In this document: positions 14,757-22,428 of the stretch, one piece after another
Position numbering within the stretch: the first letter of the stretch is position 1
Layout of the letters: every line of letters starts with the position of its first letter
NCBI GenBank assembly: GCA_018240685.1
Contig: JAFEFG010000047.1
Coordinates: forward strand, 1 to 35,059
DNA from: Pseudomonadota bacterium
GTDB taxonomy: Bacteria > Pseudomonadota > Alphaproteobacteria > Reyranellales > Reyranellaceae
DNA: 35,059 bases
Direction: 5' to 3'
Program-made: the position numbers and the translations under genes
The notes under the pieces: generated by a model
Database searches by the model: none
The model's input: the letters and a program-made list of their open reading frames with translations, nothing else
Told to the model about the DNA's origin: nothing

Positions 14757-17009
14757 TCATTTTTGCGCGAAGTGCCAGACGCCATCCCAGCCGGCCGGCA
14801 CGCCGGACTCGCCAAAGGTCTGGCAGCGCTCGATGAAGGTGCGGCAGGGGCCGTCTTCTCCCCGGATCGCCCGGGCTGCCTCGAACCCCTGCCGCGCCGC
14901 CTCGAACCGGCCTTCCACATAGGCGTCGCGGGCGGCCTGCCAGGCCGCAAGGAATGAGGCCAACTCGTCGGTCTCGCCGACATCGGCGGCGAGTTCGTAG
15001 ATGTCCAGAATCTCCGTGGTCCCGGCGGGCACGATCCGGTCAATATGGCGCCACACGAAGCGACCGGCCGTGACGGTCGCCACGTCGCCGCTTGCCAGGA
15101 TCCACGTCCCGTAGGCCTTGTTGAGTGCTTCCAGTCGGGAAGCCTGGTTCGCGACTGCTCCCACCAGGGTGTAGTTGATGCGTTGTCGCGCGCCGACATT
15201 GCCGACCACGGCTTCGCCCGTGTGCAGGCCGATGCGGGTATGGAAAACCGGTCGGTCGAGCCGACGCCATTTCTCGGCCAGGTTCCGGCTTGCGCGCGAC
15301 ACCTCGAGAGCTGCCCTGCAGGCGTGATAGATATGGTCCGGGTCGGGCTGCGGCGCGTTCCAGAACGCCATCACGCTGTCGCCGATATACTTGTCGATCA
15401 TGCCGCGATTGGCCGAGATTGCCGCCCCCAGCGCATCGAAGTAGCGCGAGAGCCGGCTGGTGAGCAGCTCCGGCTCGATGGCCTCGCTGATGCGGGAGAA
15501 ACCCTCGATGTCGGTGAACATGACCGTAAGCTGCCGGCGGGTGCCACCAAGGCCGGTGCTCGTGGGCGACCGCATGATCTCGCCTACGAGTTCCTTCGAG
15601 ACGTAGAGACCGAAGACTTCGAGGCCGGCCCGCATGCGTTCGACGGCCATGGACAGCCTCAGGATCTCCGTGATGCGGCTGCGCACGAGGATCCGGTCGG
15701 AAAAGTCGAGCCTGCGGATACGCTCGGTCTTCGCCGCCAGCCTCTCCATCGAACGCGCCAGAAGCAGGGAAATGCCCAGGACGCCGATGATCGCCACGAC
15801 GATGCTGACTGCACCTGCGAGCGCCGCCCGCTCCAGCAGGACGATCGAGGCCGCCGACAACTCGGCCATCGGTACCGCCGCTGCGATCATCATGGACTTG
15901 CCGTACACGGGTGGCGCCGCCTGGACGAAGAACCTGTAGTCGTGGCCGTTCACATCGACAGTGCGCTCAATTCGGTAATCGCTGCCGGTCGCGCGCTGCG
16001 CCATCGTTTGCAGGATGTCACGCGCTTTGGCGTCATCGGGCAGACAGTCGGGCGCGGATGCCGAACAGGGTTCCGATTCGACCACCACATCGGCCACATC
16101 CGTCGCCACGCCGATGATCGAGTTGGGCGTGATCTTGTACTCGTTCAGCAGTTGGGCGAGCGCGTCGAGATTGAAATCGAAGCCGATGACCCCGCCGCCA
16201 TCGATCGGAACGCCTGCCGACACACCAGCCTCCGTATGCCAGGCGAAGCGGTACGGATCGGTCAGTGCCGGCCCTTGCCTCTGCATGGCCTCGAGGTACC
16301 AGGGCCGCGTCCGCGGATCAAAATCGCTGCGGCGGCTCTCCACGCCGGCGCCTGGCATCCGGATCGTGTCGAACCACCAACTCTCCCGACGCGCCTCACC
16401 CTGCCCGTCGATCAGGCGAAACAGGAAAGTGGCATTGGCCGGCACCTTCAGTTCCGCCCTTTCCTCGGCGGTGAAGTTGGCCGTGCGGCTGACATAGATG
16501 AAGCGTCCATCGGCATACCCGACGAAGGCTGCCGCCAGATTGCTGTGGCGGACCAGCAGTTCCATGAGCGACTTCCGACGCTCCTGGTCGCGCGCGGGTC
16601 CTGTGGCCGGATCGAAATCGGAAGTGTCCGCGAGAGCCTCGGCCGCCGAAATGACGACCCGCACGCCGACGGCGATGAAACCCGCGACCGCGTTGTGCAG
16701 CGCCGTCATGCGATGCTCGACGCTGCGCCGCTCCTGGAAGTCGACCGCCCGCCAGCCGAGCCAGAGCAGCGTCGACGACAGCGGCAGCAAGATCGCTGCC
16801 ATGAGGATCAGGATGCTGACGCTGAAGCGTATGGTGAAAGGTCGTCGGCCCGCAGGCTCCAGGCCTGCGTCCGAACCACCAGCCGAACGCTCTCCCTCCT
16901 CCGCAGCGGCGACTTCCAGCCGCACGTCGGCAGCCGGTTGCGCTCCGTCGGACATACCGGTGCCGGGGTTCGACTGCCCCGGCAAAGCTCGTTCACCTGT
17001 CGCTGTCAC
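14757..17009 (-). CDS. Membrane-bound class III adenylate/guanylate cyclase with Cache sensor and HAMP
   Basis: This 750-residue receptor cyclase begins with a variable N-terminal region of about 58 residues. A first membrane segment follows (about 62-86), then an extracytoplasmic dCache-type sensor (about 90-385) containing DPRTRPWY (231-238). The second membrane segment is at about 395-418, followed by a HAMP linker (AAKTERIRRLDFSDR). The catalytic domain spans about 490-690. VMFTDIEGFS carries metal ligand Asp500, and KYIGDSVMAFW carries Asp544; TRIGLHTGEAVVGNVG and YTLVGAVANQASRLEALN follow. It should convert ATP (or GTP) to a cyclic nucleotide in response to an external ligand. A C-terminal helical tail (about 700-750) resembles the TPR-like end seen in related cyclases. 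The start given is a GTG; an ATG at 16955 is the alternative, and neither has a good ribosome site. Confidence 0.93.
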   Translation of the reverse strand: MTATGERALPGQSNPGTGMSDGAQPAADVRLEVAAAEEGERSAGGSDAGLEPAGRRPFTIRFSVSILILMAAILLPLSSTLLWLGWRAVDFQERRSVEHRMTALHNAVAGFIAVGVRVVISAAEALADTSDFDPATGPARDQERRKSLMELLVRHSNLAAAFVGYADGRFIYVSRTANFTAEERAELKVPANATFLFRLIDGQGEARRESWWFDTIRMPGAGVESRRSDFDPRTRPWYLEAMQRQGPALTDPYRFAWHTEAGVSAGVPIDGGGVIGFDFNLDALAQLLNEYKITPNSIIGVATDVADVVVESEPCSASAPDCLPDDAKARDILQTMAQRATGSDYRIERTVDVNGHDYRFFVQAAPPVYGKSMMIAAAVPMAELSAASIVLLERAALAGAVSIVVAIIGVLGISLLLARSMERLAAKTERIRRLDFSDRILVRSRITEILRLSMAVERMRAGLEVFGLYVSKELVGEIMRSPTSTGLGGTRRQLTVMFTDIEGFSRISEAIEPELLTSRLSRYFDALGAAISANRGMIDKYIGDSVMAFWNAPQPDPDHIYHACRAALEVSRASRNLAEKWRRLDRPVFHTRIGLHTGEAVVGNVGARQRINYTLVGAVANQASRLEALNKAYGTWILASGDVATVTAGRFVWRHIDRIVPAGTTEILDIYELAADVGETDELASFLAAWQAARDAYVEGRFEAARQGFEAARAIRGEDGPCRTFIERCQTFGESGVPAGWDGVWHFAQK

Positions 17010-17079
17010 TCCAGAACATCTTAGCGCGCCGGAGCAAGCGGGCGACAGGTGCGTTTGAGGTCCGCGACGACTGGTCTAG

Positions 17080-18300
17080 TCAGGTGGCCTCGGCTTCGAG
17101 GATGTTGCCGAAGAGCTCCCAGCTCTTTCCCTTGAAGCGCTGCAACTGCACCGCCTGAATGGGGAAATAGTCTGTGGGGCTGGTCGAGACCGTGATGCCG
17201 GGCAGCAGCATCGGGACACGGAACTTCTTGAAGCTCGTGGCCTGCTTCATCACGTTGGCCCTGGTCAGGTCGTCGCCGCAGCGGCGGAGCGTCTCGGCCA
17301 TCAGATAGGTCACCGTGTAGCCGTTCACGTTGCCGAGATCGGCAAGATGGGCCGTGGGGTGATACTTCGCCATCCAGACCTTGAATGCCTTCATGTCCGG
17401 ATGGTCGGTCCAATTGGGATCCGTGGGATCCATCAGATAGGCCGCCGTGATCACCCCTTGAACATTCTCGAAGCCGGCGGGCTTCATGACGGTCCCGACA
17501 CTCGCCGCCACGTTGTTGACGTACTGGACAGGCTTCCAGTTGAGGTCGGCGATCTTGCGCATCGCCTGGGCAGCGAACTTGGGCGTGGCGATATTGAAGA
17601 ACACGTTGGCATCCGCGGCCTTGATCTGGATGATCTGCGAATCGACCGTGGGCTCGTTGATCTCGTAGGTCACATGCTTGACCACCCTGTTCGCTTCCTT
17701 GCCCAGCCCTTCCTTGAAGCCCTCCCAGTAGTCCTTGCCGTAATCGTCGTTCTGCATCAGCACGCCAATACGGGCGTCCTTCACTGTCGCCAGGATGTGC
17801 TTGGCATAGATCGACCCTTCGGTGTGGTAGTCAGGCTGGAAACCCATGGTCCACGGGAAGTGCTTGGGATCACCCCACTTCGAAGCACCGGTGGCGACAT
17901 AGAGCTGCGGCACCTTCTTCTGGTTCATGTATTTGTGGATGGCGGTGTTGGTCGCCGTGCCGAGCGTGTTGTGCGTGCACAGCACCTTCTCCTGCTCCAC
18001 CAGTTGGCGGATGCATTCGACCGTCTTGGGCGGCGAGTAGCCATCGTCCAGCGTGATGAACTTGATCTTGCGCCCGTTGATGCCGCCGGTGTCGTTGATC
18101 ATGTCCCAATAGGCGCCGACCGCCTTGCCGTTGACGCCGTAGGCGGATGCAGGCCCGCTATAGGGACAGGTATGACCGATCTTGATCTCGGTGTCGGATG
18201 CGCCGTCGTCGTACTTCTTTCCGGCGCGCGCGGCGCTGGAAGCCGACATGATGGCGGCCGCCGAGACTCCGCCCACGAATGTGCGTCGATTGATGCCCAT
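17080..18300 (-). CDS. ABC transporter substrate-binding protein (branched-chain type), Tat-type signal
   Basis: This 406-residue Peripla_BP_6 protein has a twin-arginine-like leader: NRRTFVGGVSAAAIMSA with Arg5-Arg6. The mature protein starts around KKYDDGASDTEIKIGHTCPYSGPASAYG. GGINGRKIKFITLDDGYSPPKTVECIRQLVEQEKV is the classic first-lobe pattern. RIGVLMQNDDYGKDYWEGFKEGL marks the second lobe. GGGAGGAAGGA upstream fixes the ATG at 18300. No permease or ATPase genes accompany it. The cyclase gene lies 70 bases downstream on the same strand, so shared transcription is possible. The ligand is unknown. An inverted repeat AGGAAC/GTTCCT at 18321-18339 lies in its leader. Confidence 0.94.
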   Translation of the reverse strand: MGINRRTFVGGVSAAAIMSASSAARAGKKYDDGASDTEIKIGHTCPYSGPASAYGVNGKAVGAYWDMINDTGGINGRKIKFITLDDGYSPPKTVECIRQLVEQEKVLCTHNTLGTATNTAIHKYMNQKKVPQLYVATGASKWGDPKHFPWTMGFQPDYHTEGSIYAKHILATVKDARIGVLMQNDDYGKDYWEGFKEGLGKEANRVVKHVTYEINEPTVDSQIIQIKAADANVFFNIATPKFAAQAMRKIADLNWKPVQYVNNVAASVGTVMKPAGFENVQGVITAAYLMDPTDPNWTDHPDMKAFKVWMAKYHPTAHLADLGNVNGYTVTYLMAETLRRCGDDLTRANVMKQATSFKKFRVPMLLPGITVSTSPTDYFPIQAVQLQRFKGKSWELFGNILEAEAT

Positions 18301-18454
18301 GCTCTTTCCTTCCTCCCAACAGGAACTCTGTCGGTTCCTATGGGCGAAGCCTACACCGCCCTCTGCGGCAGGAACAAGAAAATGACACAGGCTATGCAGC
18401 CAAGGATCTTTGCCCTTTCGAAGCCGTAATCAGCACTTATTCCGCACAAATTAT

Positions 18455-18480
18455 AAGGATTTGATCCAGATCAAATCCTT
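18455..18480. promoter_or_regulatory. Perfect FNR/FixK-type binding site within a 26-base palindrome
   Basis: The core TTGATCCAGATCAA at 18461-18474 matches the FNR/FixK/Anr consensus TTGAT-N4-ATCAA exactly. The symmetry continues outward with AAGGAT/ATCCTT, so 18455-18480 is a perfect palindrome. Its centre is about 45 bases before the ATG at 18513 and about 167 bases before the ATG of the minus-strand binding protein at 18300. A class II activator site normally lies near -41.5; for the plus-strand gene this would give a very short leader. Control of the minus-strand gene is equally possible from its position. Confidence 0.8.
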
Positions 18481-18512
18481 CGCAGCCCCGAACAGTCTAG
18501 TTCAGCATACCT

Positions 18513-18698
18513 ATGCGGAATTTTCTCTATCGCTGCCCCATCGTCGGGCTCAACGTTCAAGGCTCCATCAAGCGCGACAAGCCCTCCGATGTCGGCAAAG
18601 ACCATCACATCGTGACATGCCTCGCCTGTGGTGGAATCCACATCGTGAATCCGACGACCGGCAAGCTTCTGCGCGACGAGACGGAAACGAAGAACTGA
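18513..18698 (+). CDS. Small zinc-ribbon-like conserved hypothetical protein
   Basis: This 61-residue protein contains FLYRCPIVGLNVQG at the start and TCLACGGIHIVNPTTGKLL near the end. Cys8, Cys36, Cys39 and His43 could bind one zinc ion. From memory, proteins of this form (RCP..G..VQG ... CLAC...H.VNP.TG) recur widely in rhizobial genomes without a known function, so the frame is likely real despite its length. No ribosome binding site is visible before the ATG, which agrees with a very short leader if transcription is driven from the FNR/FixK-type box 45 bases upstream. It converges on the LLM oxidoreductase gene. Confidence 0.75.
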   Translation: MRNFLYRCPIVGLNVQGSIKRDKPSDVGKDHHIVTCLACGGIHIVNPTTGKLLRDETETKN

Positions 18699-18789
18699 TC
18701 GCCTCCCTTATCGCATCGTCGAAGCGCTTGCGGTCAACCAGCCGGTGACCTGAAGCGTCGCCCCTCTCGACCGATGTTGTGCCGTGACA

Positions 18790-19719
18790 TCACAAGCTGT
18801 CGCGGGAGCGCGCGATGGCCTCCATCTGGCGCTCCGGATCACCGGCAAAACGCAGCACGATGTGAGTGGCTCCCGCCTCGACATACTCGTGGAGCCAGCC
18901 GATCGCACCCTCGGCCGACCCGGCAAAGCATCTTTGCCGCTTGCGCGTCAGATCGGGGCGCACGCCATAGTATCGCTCGAGATAACGGTCGATGCGCGCC
19001 TCGGCCCGCGATGCATCGTCGTCGATCGCGAGGGTGAGATACATTGCAGCGGTGAGCGCCGCCGGTTCGCGGCCTGCGTGACGTGCGGCCTGCTTCACCT
19101 CTTCCCATTGCGGACTGTATTCGGCGGCAGTGGGCGCATTGGGAAACCATCCATCGAACAAGCGCCCCGCGCGCTGCCGCGCCGGCGCCACCGAGCCGCC
19201 GATCCAGATCGGCGGTCCGCCGGGCCGATGCGGTGTCGGCGCCATCGTGGCCTGGGCAAGATGCCAGCGGCCCTGCCAATCCACCGGACCGCCCGTCCAT
19301 AAGGCTCGGCACAGCATCAAGCCTTCGACGAGGCGCCCGACGCGTTTGTCGAACGGCACGCCCGCGGCCTCGAACTCGGAGCGGATATTGGGGACATCCG
19401 TGGCGATACCGACGCCGAGGATCAGGCGACCTTCCGCTATCCTGTCGAGAGTCGCGACCTGCTGCGCCAGGATCACCGGGTTGCGCAACGCAGGAAGCAG
19501 GACTGCCGTACCGAGTTCGACGCGCCGGGTGCAGGCCGCGACAGCCGCCAGGAGCGTGAGCGGATCGTGTCGGGGACGCGCCAGCAGCGAATCGCCCACC
19601 CACACCGAATCGAAGCCGAGTTCCTCGGCGTGCCGCGCGAGCGACAGCAGGGTTCCCGTCTCGTGATGCCCTTCCATGACCCCTTCACGGGTGGGCAGAA
19701 GATATCCCAGGCGCAGCAT
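18790..19719 (-). CDS. LLM class (luciferase-like) flavin-dependent oxidoreductase
   Basis: This 309-residue TIM-barrel protein is of the bacterial luciferase-like family, which uses FMN or F420. Family features include LARHAEELGFDSVWVGDSLLARPRHDPLTLLAA (about residues 26-58) and LGTAVLLPALRNPVILAQQVATLDRIAEGRLILGVGIATDVPN (about 70-112). FEAAGVPFDKRVGRLVEGL and GGPPIWIGG follow. AGGAAGGAGT lies upstream; the ATG at 19719 is at proper spacing, while the in-frame GTG six bases earlier is too close. F420-type annotations are common for this group, but cofactor use cannot be read from the sequence. The upstream gene on the same strand encodes a lipoprotein; a functional link is not evident. Confidence 0.92.
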   Translation of the reverse strand: MLRLGYLLPTREGVMEGHHETGTLLSLARHAEELGFDSVWVGDSLLARPRHDPLTLLAAVAACTRRVELGTAVLLPALRNPVILAQQVATLDRIAEGRLILGVGIATDVPNIRSEFEAAGVPFDKRVGRLVEGLMLCRALWTGGPVDWQGRWHLAQATMAPTPHRPGGPPIWIGGSVAPARQRAGRLFDGWFPNAPTAAEYSPQWEEVKQAARHAGREPAALTAAMYLTLAIDDDASRAEARIDRYLERYYGVRPDLTRKRQRCFAGSAEGAIGWLHEYVEAGATHIVLRFAGDPERQMEAIARSRDSL

Positions 19720-19764
19720 CGACACTCCTTCCTGGTCCGCCGATTGCCGCCGGCGGGCTCCCGT

Positions 19765-20109
19765 CTAGGCCCCGCAGCGGAAGCGCGTGTAGAGGTTCAC
19801 TTTATCTGCGAGCTCGTCCTGGAGAATCTTGTAGGACTGCCCACGGCATGTACGGTTCATGTAGCGACGCGCCACATACCAGTCGCGGGCATATTCGCGC
19901 TCGGGATCCGGGTCGATCACCAATGTCGCGCGGACAACCAGCATCCTGTACTCGTTCTGGATGTCGGTAGGCGCGATCCGCACTTCATAGAGCCGCTCCT
20001 CCACTCGAACCGTCTCGACACTCGAATTGTCGAGTGTTCCCTTGACGGCACAACCCGTCAGCAGCGTCAGCGACATCAAAGCGGCGATACCCAAGGCAAT
20101 TGTTCTCAT
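19765..20109 (-). CDS. Small lipoprotein of unknown function
   Basis: This 114-residue protein has a lipoprotein signal, MRTIALGIAALMSLTLLTGC, ending in a lipobox (LLTGC) with Cys20 as the lipidated residue. The mature part is short and mixed alpha/beta: VRVEERLYEVRI, NEYRMLVVRATLVID and ARRYMNRTCRGQSYKIL. Two further cysteines (in RTCRG and RFRCG) could form a disulfide in the periplasm. I do not recognise a family. It lies 45 bases before the LLM gene on the same strand and is divergent from the TPR/FecR pair. Confidence 0.8.
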   Translation of the reverse strand: MRTIALGIAALMSLTLLTGCAVKGTLDNSSVETVRVEERLYEVRIAPTDIQNEYRMLVVRATLVIDPDPEREYARDWYVARRYMNRTCRGQSYKILQDELADKVNLYTRFRCGA

Positions 20110-20324
20110 CAGCTGGTTCTCCGGACACGACCACTTTCATACCGTGCGAACCTGGGTCGTTAAACTCCACACACGAAACAAACTGCATCGTCCGAATTGC
20201 GCAAATGGCGAATTGAGCGAGACAAAAATTCTTACGATGGTTGCGCCGCCCGGATGGCGGGATTACTAGATATCGAGTGCTTGCAGCGTAGAACTTTCAC
20301 CCGCAAGCCAACGGCAGATTTCCA

Positions 20325-20798
20325 ATGCCAAGGTCTTGGCGAATTTATCGGCCACTCGCCGTTGTAGTTGCGGTCCTTTGGAGTGCCGCTACTCCGGCGC
20401 AAACGGCCCCGTCTCAAAGTGCTCCGACCAGCCTTCGCTTGCCGTCGGCCACGCCCGCACCGGATTCGAAGACTGAGCCATCGGCAGAGCTTCGTCGTGC
20501 CTATGACGAGGCATTTCAGCAGACACTGCTGAGGCCGTCCGATGCAGAAACGCTCGCCAAGTTCGCCCAGATCGCGGTGCAGTTCGGCGACATCGAAGGT
20601 GCGATCTCGGCTCTCGAGCGGCTGCTTCTCGTTGAGGGCGACCTGCCCGAAGTGAAACTGGAACTCGGCGTGCTCTATTTCAGATTGGGCTCGAAAGAAG
20701 CAGCGCGCACATACCTCGAAGCGGCGAAGGCTTCGCCCGACGCCCCGAACGAAGTCAAAGAGCGCGCCGAGACATTCCTCAAGGCCGTAGGCGGCTGA
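20325..20798 (+). CDS. Exported TPR-repeat protein
   Basis: This 157-residue protein has an N-terminal hydrophobic signal (MPRSWRIYRPLAVVVAVLWSAATPAQ) and a Pro/Ser/Thr-rich linker to about residue 50. Two to three TPR-like helical hairpins follow: AYDEAFQQTLLRPSDAETLAKFAQIAVQFGDIEGAISALERLLL and LPEVKLELGVLYFRLGSKEAARTYLEAA. Ten bases separate it from the FecR-domain gene, whose GAGGAG lies at its stop, so the two form an operon. A role in holding or assembling a periplasmic or outer-membrane complex is inference from the TPR fold. No ribosome binding site is clear before its ATG. Confidence 0.85.
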   Translation: MPRSWRIYRPLAVVVAVLWSAATPAQTAPSQSAPTSLRLPSATPAPDSKTEPSAELRRAYDEAFQQTLLRPSDAETLAKFAQIAVQFGDIEGAISALERLLLVEGDLPEVKLELGVLYFRLGSKEAARTYLEAAKASPDAPNEVKERAETFLKAVGG

Positions 20799-20808
20799 GG
20801 AGATATCC

Positions 20809-22353
20809 ATGGGTTTCATCGGAATACGCGGCTTGCGCAATCACCAGATGCGGCGTTTCGGCGTGTCGCTGATCTCGACCGCTGCGGCACTGGCGCTTGG
20901 AGACGCGCCCGCTGTCGCGCGCGTCGGTATCGCCTCTGTGGTCGAAGGCGAACCCAAGGGACAGCCGCCAGCCGCCGCCGAGCGAATCCTCCGCGTCGGC
21001 ATCGACATGAGCGCCGACGAGAAGGTTACGACAACCGCTTCCGATCGCGCTCACCTCGTGTTCAACGACGGCAGTTCGATCACGATCGGCCCCAACAGCG
21101 TCATCGTCATCGACAAGTACGTCTACGATCCCGATCAGAAATCCGGAGAGATGAGTCTCAAGCTCTCCCGCGGAACGTTGCGCTTCGTGGGCGGCGTCAT
21201 CAGCAAGAAATCCGAAGTCAAGATCGACACGCCGTCGGCGAGCATGGGCATCAGAGGCGGTATCCTTACCGTGGCCATCGCGCCGTCGGGCGCCACGAAG
21301 GCGGACTTCCTGTTTGGCACTTCATTCTCGATCACGAGCGAGGGCGTCACACGGACGACGACGCAACCCGGCACCGAAATGACGGTGACGCCCGGCCAGC
21401 CGCCTGCGCCTCCGGCGCCGATTCCCCCCGGTTCGCTTGCAAGCAGCGTCGCGGCCTTCGAACAAGGCCCGCCCTCATCGAACGGGCCCGGTGGAGTCTT
21501 CAACGTTCCGACGACTGGCGGCGCCTCCCCCTCGAACGTGATCAATACGCCCCGCGGGCCGGCGGGCCGCTCGGCGACACCGAGCCCGGCAAACAACAAT
21601 GCGAGCAACACACGCCCGCGGGCAGCCATCCGCGCGGCGGTCGCGAGCGCCGGTGTCAGCAAGGTGAACTCCGCAATGCCGCCCCAGGCTGTGATCGCGG
21701 CGACGCCGTCGACCCAGCAGCTCGCCACGCTCCTCACCGCGCCATCGACCACCAGCACGGCCTCCCTGCAGCCGGGGGGCAGCGCCGGTCCTCTCGGGGC
21801 GGCCAGCCCCGTTCAAGGATCGGGGCCGCTTCTGGCCGGCGGCCCCCTGGTTGGCAGCGGTCCCGTCCTCGGCGGCGGGCCAATGCAGGCTTCCGGTCCG
21901 CTGCAGGGCGCCGGAGCACTGTTCGGGGCCGGTCCGCTGCTGGGCGCAGGCCCGGTCGAAGGAAGCGGCCCCCTGCTGGGCAGCGGCCCCTTGCAGGGTA
22001 CTGCGCCCCTCCAGACGGACGGCGGTTTCGCCGCGACGGGGCCGGTTTTGACCTTCCCTCAGGCGCGGGATTCAGGACCGTCGCCGCTTCAGCTCGCGTC
22101 GCTGCCAGCGGCCGTGCTGACGGCAACTCCGCAAACGCCGCCAACGCCCCTAACCCTGACGCCGGATCCGACACCGTCCTCGAATCCACTATCCACGGCG
22201 CCGACGACGTCGGACTCTTCCACCCCTTCCACGACATCTTCACCGACGACACCAACGTCGGATCCGACACCGCCGGTCTACACGCCGCCACCACCGTCGC
22301 CGACGCCGGTCACCAGCCAGCAGAACATCTGCTCGTCAGTCAGCTGCAACTGA
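20809..22353 (+). CDS. FecR-domain protein with hexapeptide repeats and Pro/Thr-rich tail
   Basis: This 514-residue exported protein has a hydrophobic leader ending near APAVA (about residue 37). A FecR domain spans about 60-190. Within it lie ADEKVTTTASDRAHLVFNDGSSITIGPNS, then MSLKLSRGTLRFVGG and VKIDTPSASMGIRGGILTVAI. A low-complexity Pro/Ala/Asn region (195-325) leads to eleven tandem hexapeptides, G-[SAG]-G-P-[LVM]-x (337-402). A Thr/Pro/Ser-rich tail (430-500) follows, and the end ICSSVSCN has two cysteines. No sigma factor or TonB receptor is next to it, so it is not a classical Fec system. GAGGAG precedes the ATG at 20809; an in-frame ATG at 20848 gives a shorter leader. Function unknown; surface or periplasmic location is inferred. 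Confidence 0.85.
   Translation: MGFIGIRGLRNHQMRRFGVSLISTAAALALGDAPAVARVGIASVVEGEPKGQPPAAAERILRVGIDMSADEKVTTTASDRAHLVFNDGSSITIGPNSVIVIDKYVYDPDQKSGEMSLKLSRGTLRFVGGVISKKSEVKIDTPSASMGIRGGILTVAIAPSGATKADFLFGTSFSITSEGVTRTTTQPGTEMTVTPGQPPAPPAPIPPGSLASSVAAFEQGPPSSNGPGGVFNVPTTGGASPSNVINTPRGPAGRSATPSPANNNASNTRPRAAIRAAVASAGVSKVNSAMPPQAVIAATPSTQQLATLLTAPSTTSTASLQPGGSAGPLGAASPVQGSGPLLAGGPLVGSGPVLGGGPMQASGPLQGAGALFGAGPLLGAGPVEGSGPLLGSGPLQGTAPLQTDGGFAATGPVLTFPQARDSGPSPLQLASLPAAVLTATPQTPPTPLTLTPDPTPSSNPLSTAPTTSDSSTPSTTSSPTTPTSDPTPPVYTPPPPSPTPVTSQQNICSSVSCN
21817..22014 (+). repeat. Eleven in-frame 18-base repeats encoding G-x-G-P-L-x hexapeptides
   Basis: The stretch encodes units such as GSGPLL, AGGPLV, GSGPVL, GAGPLL and GSGPLQ with a strict six-residue period (residues 337-402 of the FecR-domain protein). 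The DNA copies differ at many positions while the Gly-Pro frame is kept, which suggests old duplication under protein-level selection. There are no spacers, so this is not a CRISPR array. Confidence 0.85.
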
Positions 22354-22364
22354 GGCTGCACCGT

Positions 22365-22422
22365 CCGGGCGCGATCTGGAACACGCCCGGTCACCCGTTG
22401 CTGCGGGCACCAGAGCCGCAGC
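22365..22422. terminator. Two hairpins between convergent genes
   Basis: CCGGGCG (22365-22371) pairs with CGCCCGG (22384-22390). GCTGCGG (22400-22406) pairs with CCGCAGC (22416-22422). Both are perfect 7-bp stems and lie in the 75-base gap between the FecR-domain and MscS genes. No T-tract is present, so the termination role is inferred from position. Confidence 0.45.
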
Positions 22423-22428
22423 CCCTCC

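Noticed and set aside
15045..17024. Plus-strand open frame of 659 codons opposite the cyclase
   Set aside because: Composition is typical of a GC-rich shadow frame, while the minus strand encodes a full Cache-HAMP-cyclase protein.
18321..18339. AGGAAC/GTTCCT inverted repeat or EcfG-type promoter (GGAAC) before the binding protein at 18300
   Set aside because: No CGTT-like -10 occurs at the expected 16-17 base spacing on either strand, and a 6-bp stem alone is weak evidence.
18455..18480. Intrinsic terminator
   Set aside because: The palindrome lies between divergent genes, has a two-base centre and no T-run; it matches the FNR/FixK consensus instead.
21817..22014. CRISPR-like tandem repeat
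   Set aside because: Units are 18 bases, contiguous without spacers and in frame, so they are protein repeats.
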